Assembly (NCBI GenBank): GCA_009782025.1
Contig: WQUQ01000146.1
Coordinates: 1 to 5,171, forward strand
DNA length: 5,171 nucleotides
Source: Desulfobulbus sp.
Lineage (GTDB): Bacteria; Pseudomonadota; Gammaproteobacteria; Burkholderiales; Rhodocyclaceae
Direction of reading: 5' to 3'
Both the position numbers and the translations under genes were made by a program. The notes below the pieces were generated by a model that had not been told where the DNA came from, ran no database searches, and saw only the letters and a program-made list of their open reading frames with translations. Shown here piece by piece: positions 1 to 5,171 of the stretch; the first letter of the stretch is position 1, and every line of letters begins with the position of its first letter.

Positions 1-36
1 CTCCCCTGCTTGCGGGGGAGGGCTAGGGTGGGGGCC
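1..36. repeat. Partial GC-rich palindromic intergenic repeat, cut by the window edge
   Basis: Positions 1-8 pair with 13-20 (one G-T wobble) around a 4-nt loop, giving a tight GC hairpin, followed by a G-rich tail to about 36. A 15-mer, CCCTGCTTGCGGGGG, at 4-18 recurs exactly at 4104-4118 in the glmS-apaH gap, and the reverse complement of 1-36 resembles 4050-4084. It therefore looks like one member of a dispersed repeat family whose remainder lies outside the window. It sits downstream of waaC and has no T-tract in either direction, so I call it a repeat and not a terminator. Family membership is inferred from two copies only. Confidence 0.6.
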
Positions 37-65
37 AACAGCGCTGGAAATTTGATGTAATCATT

Positions 66-92
66 CAAACAGAAACCGCTCTAGAGCGGTTC
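66..92 (-). terminator. Possible intrinsic terminator of waaC, overlapping its stop codon
   Basis: Positions 74-91 form a perfect 18-bp palindrome, AACCGCTCTAGAGCGGTT. Read on the minus strand, it gives a stem of about 7 bp with a CTAG loop, followed by TTCTGTTTG, a short, interrupted T-rich tail. The TAG stop of waaC (81-83) lies at the centre of the palindrome. Position at the end of the gene, the GC stem and the T-rich tail fit a rho-independent terminator. The tail is not a clean T-run, so the palindrome could instead be a 3' stabilising hairpin or a protein site. Confidence 0.45.
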
Positions 93-1040
93 GCCAACCG
101 CCTGCAACTCCCCGAGCACCGCCTCTACCGTCGGTACTTGCCCCTTGCCGCCCAGGTTGCGATGGAAGGCTGTGCCGAAAACGCCGGTCAGCCCCGGATC
201 GGTGGCGGTGTAGAGGGCCACGGTCGGCGTTTTGAGGGCGACGGCCAGATGCGTCAGGCCGGTATCGACGCCGATCACTTCACGCGCGCCGGCCAGCGCG
301 CCGGCCAGGGCGGCGATGTCGAGCGGCGGAGCGGCGATGGCGTCGGGGATGCCGGCCGCCAGATGTGCCGCCCGTTCGCGTTCGGCGGCGCTGCGGGCGG
401 GCAACACGGCGCGGCAGCCTTGTTCGCGCAAGCGCTGGCCGAGTTCGAGCCAGTGCGCTTCGGGCCACAGCTTGTCGTCGCGGCTGGTGGCGGTGAGCAG
501 GATCGCGTAGGGGGCGGGCGGCAGCCAGGGGAGGGCGGCGGGCGGCGCGGAGATGCCGTAATCCGGCGCATCATCGATGGTGTAGCCGAGCGCGGCGGCG
601 GCGAGCAGGCGATTGCGCGTGACGGCGTGTTCCGCCACCGATACCGTGTAATGCCGCTGGTAAAAGCGCGCCGCCAGCGGTTCGCGGACGGTGTGTTCGT
701 CATAGCCGCAGCGCGGGCCGATGGCCTGGGCGGCGATCAGGGCGCTTTTCAGTAAACCCTGGCTATCGAGGATCAGGTCGTAATGTTGCGCCCGCAGCCG
801 GGCGCGAAAGGCGGCGAATTCCCGCCAGGTCTGGCGGCGAAGCAAGCGCTTGCGCCAGCGGCGGATGGCGACGGGGAACACTTCAGCCACGCCGGGATGC
901 AGGCGCGCAATGACGGCGAAGTTTTCTTCGACGCACCAGTCGATGACGGCCTCGGGAAAATGCCGGCGGATGTCGCTGACCACCGGCAGATTGTGGATCA
1001 CGTCGCCGAGCGAGGAAGTTTTCACGATCAAAATGCGCAT
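81..1040 (-). CDS. waaC: Lipopolysaccharide heptosyltransferase I (WaaC/RfaC)
   Basis: This enzyme transfers the first L-glycero-D-manno-heptose from ADP-heptose to the Kdo of Kdo2-lipid A, at the cytoplasmic face of the inner membrane, in LPS inner-core synthesis. It is a GT-B glycosyltransferase of family GT9. The N-terminal domain opens with the family signature KTSSLGDVIHNLP (residues 7-19), in which Asp13 matches the proposed catalytic Asp of E. coli WaaC. The basic RRWRK stretch is at 60-64. The C-terminal, ADP-heptose-binding domain has TSRDDKLWPE (185-194, with Lys190) and GVDTGLTHL (257-265, with Asp259), equivalent to E. coli Lys192 and Asp261. The length of 319 aa is that of the E. 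coli enzyme and no part is missing. The start is fixed by the canonical MRILIVKTSS beginning, although no Shine-Dalgarno sequence precedes it. It is transcribed divergently from the epimerase. Heptosyltransferase II (WaaF) is the main alternative, but the KTSSLGD and SRDDK motifs favour WaaC. Confidence 0.93.
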   Translation of the reverse strand: MRILIVKTSSLGDVIHNLPVVSDIRRHFPEAVIDWCVEENFAVIARLHPGVAEVFPVAIRRWRKRLLRRQTWREFAAFRARLRAQHYDLILDSQGLLKSALIAAQAIGPRCGYDEHTVREPLAARFYQRHYTVSVAEHAVTRNRLLAAAALGYTIDDAPDYGISAPPAALPWLPPAPYAILLTATSRDDKLWPEAHWLELGQRLREQGCRAVLPARSAAERERAAHLAAGIPDAIAAPPLDIAALAGALAGAREVIGVDTGLTHLAVALKTPTVALYTATDPGLTGVFGTAFHRNLGGKGQVPTVEAVLGELQAVGEPL

Positions 1041-1072
1041 CGGCGGATAAAATGGCGGCTTGCGAAACCGCG

Positions 1073-1101
1073 ATTATAGTTGGGGAGAGTTGGGGAGTCG
1101 T
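1073..1101 (-). promoter_or_regulatory. Candidate sigma-70 promoter of waaC
   Basis: On the minus strand a perfect -10 hexamer, TATAAT, lies at 1078-1073. Exactly 17 bp upstream is ACGACT (1101-1096), which matches the -35 consensus at only 3 of 6 positions (the central GAC). Transcription would begin near 1066, leaving a leader of about 25 nt before the waaC ATG. The -10 and the spacing are good; the -35 is weak. The plus strand of the same segment reads TATAGT (1075-1080) but lacks a -35 at suitable distance, so I do not call an epimerase promoter. Confidence 0.5.
1078..1097. repeat. Perfect tandem duplication of a 10-bp unit in the divergent promoter region
   Basis: AGTTGGGGAG occurs twice in direct succession, at 1078-1087 and 1088-1097. 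The pair fills the spacer of the candidate waaC promoter and touches both its -10 and its -35. A 10-bp period puts both copies on the same face of the helix, as in many operators, but two copies could also come from simple slippage. Either copy could also pair with CTTCCCGAC at 1115-1123 (7 Watson-Crick and 2 G-U pairs) if transcribed rightward. Function is not shown by the sequence. Confidence 0.5.
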
Positions 1102-1167
1102 GGATAGCGCAAACCTTCCCGACTCGGAATGCTCTCGACTCTACCGCTCACCACTCACGACACCACC

Positions 1168-2175
1168 ATGAAAATTCTCGTCACCGGCGCCGCCGGTTTC
1201 ATTGGCATGACCGCCGCGCTGCGCCTCCTGGCGCGCGGCGATGCCGTCGTCGGCCTCGACAATCTCAACGATTATTACGATGTCAATCTCAAGGAAAGCC
1301 GCCTGGCCCGCCTCTCCGGCCACGCCAACTTCCGCTTCGTCAAGCTCGATGTCGCCGATCGGGCCGGCATGGAGAGCCTGTTCGCCAGCGAGAAATTCGA
1401 CAAGGTCATCCATCTCGCCGCCCAGGCCGGCGTGCGCTACTCGCTGCAAAACCCGCACGCCTACATCGACAGCAACATCGTCGGCTTCACCAACATTCTC
1501 GAAGGCTGCCGCCACAACCGCGTGGCGCATCTGGTCTATGCCTCCAGTTCCAGCGTCTATGGCGGCAACACGCGGATGCCTTTCTCCGAGCACGACAGCG
1601 TCGATCACCCGGTCAGCCTGTACGCCGCGACCAAGAAGGCCAACGAGCTGATGGCGCACACCTACAGCCATCTCTACGGCTTGCCGACCACCGGCCTGCG
1701 CTTTTTCACCGTTTATGGCCCCTGGGGCCGCCCGGACATGGCGCTGTTTCTGTTCACCAAGGCCATTCTCGAAGACCGGCCGATCGACGTGTTCAACCAC
1801 GGCAACATGCGCCGCGATTTCACCTACATCGACGACATCGTCGAAGGCGTGATCCGTGCGCTCGACCGTACCGCCACGGCCTGCCCGGATTACGACCCGG
1901 CGACCGCCGATCCGGCGACCAGCAATGTTCCCTACCGCGTGTTCAACATCGGCAACAACAATCCGGTGCAGTTGCTCGACTTCATCAATGCCATCGAAAA
2001 GGCGCTCGGCCGGACGGCGGAAAAGCGCCTCCTGCCGTTGCAGGATGGCGACGTGCCGGCCACTTACGCCGACACCACGCTGCTCGATGACTGGGCCGGC
2101 TTCGTGCCGGCGACGCCGGTCGCGGAGGGCGTCAGGCGCTTTGTCGCCTGGTACCGCGAGTATTACCGGGTTTGA
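1168..2175 (+). CDS. NAD-dependent sugar epimerase, probably UDP-glucuronate 4-epimerase
   Basis: This is a short-chain dehydrogenase/reductase of the extended, GalE-like type, 335 aa, cytosolic. It probably interconverts UDP-glucuronate and UDP-galacturonate through a 4-keto intermediate with bound NAD. The Rossmann signature TGAAGFIG is at 6-13 (G7, G10, G13). Asp31 at the end of strand 2 should bind the NAD ribose. NDYYDVNLK (34-42) is typical of the UDP-glucuronate epimerase branch. The catalytic region shows [11 protein letters not shown] (124-134) and the Tyr152-x3-Lys156 pair in [22 protein letters not shown] (178-192) is the hallmark of uronate epimerases, whose Arg contacts the sugar carboxylate. 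[12 protein letters not shown] (256-267) is also characteristic. I chose the ATG at 1168 because [13 protein letters not shown] is the normal N-terminus; an in-frame ATG at 1129 would add 13 unrelated residues. No Shine-Dalgarno is visible. glmS follows after 39 bp, suggesting an operon. Substrate is inferred from family motifs; related enzymes are named CapI, LspL or WbnF, so I give no symbol. Confidence 0.88.
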   Translation: MKILVTGAAGFIGMTAALRLLARGDAVVGLDNLNDYYDVNLKESRLARLSGHANFRFVKLDVADRAGMESLFASEKFDKVIHLAAQAGVRYSLQNPHAYIDSNIVGFTNILEGCRHNRVAHLVYASSSSVYGGNTRMPFSEHDSVDHPVSLYAATKKANELMAHTYSHLYGLPTTGLRFFTVYGPWGRPDMALFLFTKAILEDRPIDVFNHGNMRRDFTYIDDIVEGVIRALDRTATACPDYDPATADPATSNVPYRVFNIGNNNPVQLLDFINAIEKALGRTAEKRLLPLQDGDVPATYADTTLLDDWAGFVPATPVAEGVRRFVAWYREYYRV

Positions 2176-2214
2176 CACAACCCATTCCATTGCAACCTAT
2201 CCAGGGCCAAATCC

Positions 2215-4038
2215 ATGTGTGGCATCGTCGCGGCGGCAGCCGGCAACAACATCGTCCCCATCCTCGTCGAGGGCTTGAAGAAACTCGAATATCGCGGTTA
2301 CGACTCGGCGGGTCTGGCCGTCATCGACGGCGACTCGATCCGCCGCATCCGCTCGGTTGGCCGCGTCGCCGAACTGGCGACAGCCGCCGCCGACGCCCAT
2401 GCCGTCACCGGCATCGCCCACACCCGCTGGGCGACCCACGGCGTGCCTTCGGAGCGCAACGCCCATCCGCACGTTTCCGGCTCGATCGCCGTGGTCCATA
2501 ACGGCATCATCGAAAATTACGAAACCCTGCGCGCCGAACTGACGGAACAGGGCTACGTCTTCACCTCCGACACCGATACCGAGAGCGTCGCCCATCTGAT
2601 CGCCGCCATGCGCTGCTGGGAACCCGACCTGTTCACCGCCGTTCGCCTGGCCTGCCAACGCCTGGTCGGCGCTTACGCCATCGCCGTCGTCGACACCCGC
2701 CAGCCGGGCAAGGTCGTCGTTGCCCGCGAAGGCTCGCCGCTGCTGCTCGGCCTTGCCGAGCACGGCAATTACGCTGCTTCGGATGCCTCGGCGCTGTTGC
2801 AGGTGACGCGCAACATGGTCTATCTGGAGAACGGCGATGTCGCCGAACTGACGCCGGCCAGCGTGCGCATCAGCCGGCTCGACGGCACGCCGGTCGGGCG
2901 ACCGGTGCATGTCTCGGAACTGTCGGCCGCCGCCGTCGAGTTGGGTCCCTATCGCCATTACATGCAGAAAGAGATTTTCGAGCAGCCGCAGGCGCTGGCC
3001 AACACGCTGGAAATCGTCGGCGGCAGCAAAACCATTCAACCCGGCATTTTCGGCGCCGAAGCCGGCCAGTTGCTGCCCGATGTCGACCACATCCTGATTC
3101 TTGCCTGCGGCACCAGCAATCACTCCGGCCTGACCGCCCGTTACTGGCTCGAAGCCATTGCCGGCGTGCCCTGCACCGTCGAAATCGCCAGCGAATACCG
3201 CTACCGCACCTCGGTCGCCAATCCGCGCCAGTTGGTCGTCGCCATCTCGCAATCGGGTGAAACCGCCGACACCCTGGCCGCCTTGCGCCACGCCAAGGCG
3301 CTCGGCCAGTCCAAGACCCTGGCCATCTGCAACGTGCCGGAATCGGCCATCATCCGCGAATGCGCGCTGCGCTTCATCACCCGCGCCGGCCCGGAAATCG
3401 GCGTCGCCTCGACCAAAGCCTTCACCACCCAACTGGTCGCGCTGTTCGTGCTGACCCTGGTCATGGCCAAACTGCGCCAGCGCCTCGCCAGCGAACAGGA
3501 AAGCGCCTACATCGACCAGTTGCGCCACCTGCCGGTGGCGATCAACAAGGCGCTCGAACTCGAACCGGCCATCGAAACCTGGGCCAAGCGCTTCGCCGAC
3601 AAGCAGCACGCGCTGTTCCTCGGCCGCGGCCGGCATTTCCCCATCGCCATGGAAGGCGCGCTGAAACTCAAGGAAATTTCCTACATCCATGCCGAGGCTT
3701 ACCCGGCTGGCGAACTGAAACACGGCCCGCTGGCCCTGGTGGACGCCAACATGCCGGTCATCTCGGTGGCCCCCAACGACACGCTGCTCGACAAGCTCAA
3801 ATCCAATCTCAAGGAAGTCCAGGCGCGCGGCGGCGAACTCTACGTCTTTGCCGACGCCGACTCGGAAATCCCGGAATCGGAAGGCGTGCACATCCTGCGT
3901 CTGCCGGAGCACTACGGCGCGCTGTCGCCCATCCTGCACGTCGTGCCGCTGCAACTGCTCGCCTACCACGCCGCCCTGGTCAAAGGCACCGATGTAGATA
4001 AACCGCGTAACTTGGCGAAATCGGTGACAGTGGAATGA
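2215..4038 (+). CDS. glmS: Glutamine--fructose-6-phosphate aminotransferase (isomerizing)
   Basis: GlmS converts fructose-6-phosphate and glutamine to glucosamine-6-phosphate and glutamate, the first committed step to UDP-GlcNAc for peptidoglycan and lipid A. The N-terminal class II glutaminase domain (about 2-240) begins MCGIV; Cys2, exposed after Met removal, is the nucleophile. It carries HTRWATHG (69-76), HNGIIEN (95-101), SDTDTE (118-123) and VAREGSPLL (168-176). Two SIS sugar-isomerase domains follow: ACGTSNHSG (297-305), [11 protein letters not shown] (343-353) and [15 protein letters not shown] (392-406) in the first, and [17 protein letters not shown] (471-487) to AGELKHGP (498-505) in the second. 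Lys484, Glu487 and His503 match E. coli Lys485, Glu488 and His504, and the C-tail [13 protein letters not shown] holds the conserved Lys602. At 607 aa it is complete. The start is fixed by Cys2; a weak AGGG lies 8 nt upstream. It is probably cotranscribed with the epimerase, whereas in many Proteobacteria glmU precedes glmS. No glmS ribozyme is present or expected outside Firmicutes. Confidence 0.97.
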   Translation: MCGIVAAAAGNNIVPILVEGLKKLEYRGYDSAGLAVIDGDSIRRIRSVGRVAELATAAADAHAVTGIAHTRWATHGVPSERNAHPHVSGSIAVVHNGIIENYETLRAELTEQGYVFTSDTDTESVAHLIAAMRCWEPDLFTAVRLACQRLVGAYAIAVVDTRQPGKVVVAREGSPLLLGLAEHGNYAASDASALLQVTRNMVYLENGDVAELTPASVRISRLDGTPVGRPVHVSELSAAAVELGPYRHYMQKEIFEQPQALANTLEIVGGSKTIQPGIFGAEAGQLLPDVDHILILACGTSNHSGLTARYWLEAIAGVPCTVEIASEYRYRTSVANPRQLVVAISQSGETADTLAALRHAKALGQSKTLAICNVPESAIIRECALRFITRAGPEIGVASTKAFTTQLVALFVLTLVMAKLRQRLASEQESAYIDQLRHLPVAINKALELEPAIETWAKRFADKQHALFLGRGRHFPIAMEGALKLKEISYIHAEAYPAGELKHGPLALVDANMPVISVAPNDTLLDKLKSNLKEVQARGGELYVFADADSEIPESEGVHILRLPEHYGALSPILHVVPLQLLAYHAALVKGTDVDKPRNLAKSVTVE

Positions 4039-4049
4039 TGGCGTGGCGC

Positions 4050-4120
4050 CCCCTCACCCCTGCCCCTCTCCCCCTTACAGGGGGCGAGGGGGGCGCTCAC
4101 TCTCCCTGCTTGCGGGGGTG
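4050..4120. repeat. GC-rich palindromic intergenic repeat with two hairpins, after glmS
   Basis: A strong hairpin pairs 4063-4074 with 4080-4091 (11 of 12 pairs, one T-C mismatch) around the loop TTACA. A second, smaller one pairs 4103-4108 with 4113-4118 (two G-T wobbles) and contains the 15-mer also found at 4-18. The first hairpin starts 25 nt after the glmS stop and could halt exonucleases or help termination, but no T-tract follows it, so I do not call it an intrinsic terminator. Its similarity to the element at 1-36 supports a dispersed repeat family. It includes no plausible gene. Confidence 0.6.
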
Positions 4121-4131
4121 TAGCGAGGGCC

Positions 4132-4203
4132 GTAGGGCGGGTTTCAACCCGCCGATCCAACATCGAATCCTGATTCTGACCGGCGGGGCAAGCCCCGCCC
4201 GAC
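4132..4203. repeat. REPIN-like element: two inverted REP-type hairpins
   Basis: The left unit (4132-4153) contains a perfect 8-bp inverted repeat, 4136-4143 against 4146-4153 (GGCGGGTT and AACCCGCC). The right unit (4182-4203) contains another, 4182-4189 against 4192-4199 (GGCGGGGC and GCCCCGCC). The right unit read in reverse complement matches the left at 16 of 22 positions, with the differences mostly in the hairpin tip, so the two are inverted copies. The 28-nt spacer holds a small palindrome, GAATCCTGATTC (4165-4176). This is the architecture of a REPIN, a REP doublet whose spread is attributed to RAYT transposases acting in trans. No such transposase lies in the window. It ends 29 bp before apaH. 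Confidence 0.6.
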
Positions 4204-4232
4204 GCCCCTTGTCCGGCAAATAGCGATCCCTC

Positions 4233-5063
4233 ATGGCTACCTACGCCATCGGCGACATCCAGGGCTGCTACGACACCCTGCGTCATCTGCTCGATTGCTG
4301 CGCTTTCGATCCGGCGCATGACCGGCTGTGGCTGGTCGGCGATCTCGTCAATCGCGGCCCGCATTCGCTGCAAACCCTGCGCCTGATCCGCTCGCTGGGC
4401 GACGCCGCGCTAACCGTGCTCGGCAATCACGATCTTTACTTGCTGATGGTGGCCGAGGGCGGCGCGAAATTCCGCGCCGGGGACGACACCTTGCAAGCCG
4501 TGCTCGACGCCCCCGACGCCGGCGAATTGCTCGACTGGCTACGCCGCCAGCCGCTGTGCCACAGCGAAGGGGATTACTGCCTGGTGCACGCCGGCCTCTT
4601 GCCGCAATGGACGGCGGCGCGCGCCCGCGAACTGGCCCGCGAGGTCGAGGTCATGCTGCAAGGCGAGCGGTTCGGCGAATTTCTGCGCCATCTGTGGGGC
4701 AGCGAGCCGGCGGCCTGGTCGGACGAGTTGAGCGGCTGGCCGCGCCTGCGGGTCATCGTCAATGCCATGACGCGCATGCGCTTTTGCACGCCGGACGGTG
4801 TCATGGAATTCAAGGTCAAGGGCAAGCCGGGCGACGCCCCGGCCGGTCATCTGCCGTGGTTTGAACTGCCGGGCCGCCGCAGCGCCGATGCGGTGCTGGT
4901 CACCGGCCACTGGTCGGCGCTCGGCCTCATGGTCACGCCGCGTCTGCTGGCGCTGGATTCCGGCTGTCTGTGGGGCGGGCCGCTGACGGCGATGCGCCTG
5001 GAAGATCGGCAACTGTTTCAGGTGCCGTGTTCGCCAACGGAAGCCCAGCCGCTGAAGCGATAG
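4233..5063 (+). CDS. apaH: Bis(5'-nucleosyl)-tetraphosphatase, symmetrical (ApaH)
   Basis: ApaH hydrolyses diadenosine tetraphosphate to two ADP, keeping this stress-associated nucleotide low; in E. coli it also removes Np4 caps from RNA. It is a cytosolic metallophosphoesterase of the PPP-like fold. Motifs in order are GDIQGC (7-12, with Asp8), GDLVNRGP (36-43), GNHD (64-67), VHAGLLPQW (118-126), TRMRFCTPDG (180-189), TGHWSALG (224-231) and ALDSGCLWGG (240-249). The last three regions are specific to ApaH as opposed to generic phosphatases. At 276 aa it is full length (E. coli has 280). The start is fixed by the canonical MATYAIGD, though no Shine-Dalgarno precedes it. The first motif has Gln10 where E. 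coli has His (GDVHG); from memory GD-x-QG is common in ApaH of other Proteobacteria, so I do not take it as inactivation. In E. coli apaH follows ksgA and apaG; here it follows glmS across a repeat cluster and may have its own promoter, which I could not identify. Confidence 0.95.
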   Translation: MATYAIGDIQGCYDTLRHLLDCCAFDPAHDRLWLVGDLVNRGPHSLQTLRLIRSLGDAALTVLGNHDLYLLMVAEGGAKFRAGDDTLQAVLDAPDAGELLDWLRRQPLCHSEGDYCLVHAGLLPQWTAARARELAREVEVMLQGERFGEFLRHLWGSEPAAWSDELSGWPRLRVIVNAMTRMRFCTPDGVMEFKVKGKPGDAPAGHLPWFELPGRRSADAVLVTGHWSALGLMVTPRLLALDSGCLWGGPLTAMRLEDRQLFQVPCSPTEAQPLKR

Positions 5064-5094
5064 CGGCCACTTATTCACCCGGCAATTAAGTTTT

Positions 5095-5159
5095 GTCATT
5101 GCGCGCTCCGTCGCGGAATCCAAAAGCCGCATGGATGCTGCGACTACGCGCAGCATGAC
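5095..5159. repeat. 65-nt imperfect palindrome downstream of apaH
   Basis: Almost the whole segment folds on itself. GTCAT (5095-5099) pairs with ATGAC (5155-5159), TGCGC (5100-5104) pairs with GCGCA (5148-5152) across a 2-nt bulge, and 5110-5122 pairs with 5132-5144 (12 of 13, including one G-T wobble) around a 9-nt loop. A competing perfect 8-bp hairpin is possible at 5135-5142 and 5149-5156. Terminal inverted repeats beginning GTCATTGCG resemble a type of short palindromic repeat seen in many bacterial genomes (memory, not searched). It starts 31 nt after the apaH stop and could protect or terminate that transcript, but no T-tract follows. Confidence 0.6.
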
Positions 5160-5171
5160 GCAGCAGGAATT

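Noticed and set aside
138..755. 205-codon plus-strand open frame inside waaC
   Set aside because: It is antisense to a full-length, motif-complete heptosyltransferase and has a Gly/Arg/Ala-rich composition without domains.
1129..1167. Upstream ATG as the start of the epimerase
   Set aside because: It would add 13 unconserved residues before the canonical [13 protein letters not shown] start.
1141..2190. 349-codon open frame on the minus strand opposite the epimerase
   Set aside because: It is a shadow of the epimerase, with biased composition and no motif; the sense strand carries a complete Rossmann enzyme.
2197..3969. 590-codon open frame on the minus strand opposite glmS
   Set aside because: It is antisense to an unmistakable glmS with all catalytic residues. 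Its product is low-complexity (rich in G, A, D, V, R) with no recognisable domain, and long antisense frames are expected in GC-rich coding DNA.
4063..4091. Intrinsic terminator of glmS
   Set aside because: The hairpin is strong, but it is followed by GC-rich sequence with no T-tract, so it is better described as a repeat hairpin.
4132..4203. CRISPR array
   Set aside because: There are only two units, in inverted orientation, with no regular direct repeats or spacers.
4035..4223. 62-codon plus-strand open frame between glmS and apaH
   Set aside because: It is simply a translation of the palindromic repeats, with no ribosome-binding site and no independent sign of coding.
4539..5156. 205-codon minus-strand open frame over apaH and its downstream palindrome
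   Set aside because: It overlaps apaH antisense, begins inside the palindromic repeat, and shows no conserved motif.

Overview
The window is ordinary, high-GC chromosomal DNA from a Gram-negative bacterium. It carries four intact genes of envelope-sugar and nucleotide housekeeping. A heptosyltransferase I (WaaC) implies lipopolysaccharide with a Kdo-heptose core. ApaH is typical of Proteobacteria. The style of the intergenic palindromes, the codon bias and the protein sequences suggest a betaproteobacterium, perhaps of the Rhodocyclales; the order is an inference from memory of such genomes.

Layout. Positions 1-36 hold the end of a GC-rich palindromic repeat. waaC runs leftward (1040 to 81) and ends in a perfect 18-bp palindrome that may act as its terminator. 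A 127-bp divergent intergenic region (1041-1167) carries a good promoter candidate for waaC and a tandem 10-bp repeat. Two rightward genes follow, 39 bp apart and probably cotranscribed: a UDP-glucuronate 4-epimerase-like NAD-dependent sugar epimerase (1168-2175) and glmS (2215-4038). The next gap (4039-4232, 194 bp) is packed with palindromes: a GC-rich hairpin pair and a REPIN-like inverted pair of REP-type hairpins. apaH (4233-5063) follows and is trailed by a 65-nt imperfect palindrome near the window end.

How the genes fit together. GlmS makes glucosamine-6-phosphate, the first committed precursor of UDP-GlcNAc and so of peptidoglycan and lipid A. The epimerase probably supplies UDP-galacturonate for surface polysaccharide or LPS core. 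WaaC adds the first heptose to the Kdo of the inner core. These three make a small envelope-sugar neighbourhood. ApaH, which hydrolyses diadenosine tetraphosphate, is functionally separate and is set off by the repeat cluster.

I see no defence system, prophage, insertion sequence, CRISPR array, tRNA or rRNA, and no convincing novel system. The most interesting material is the non-coding part: the palindromic repeats and the divergent promoter region.
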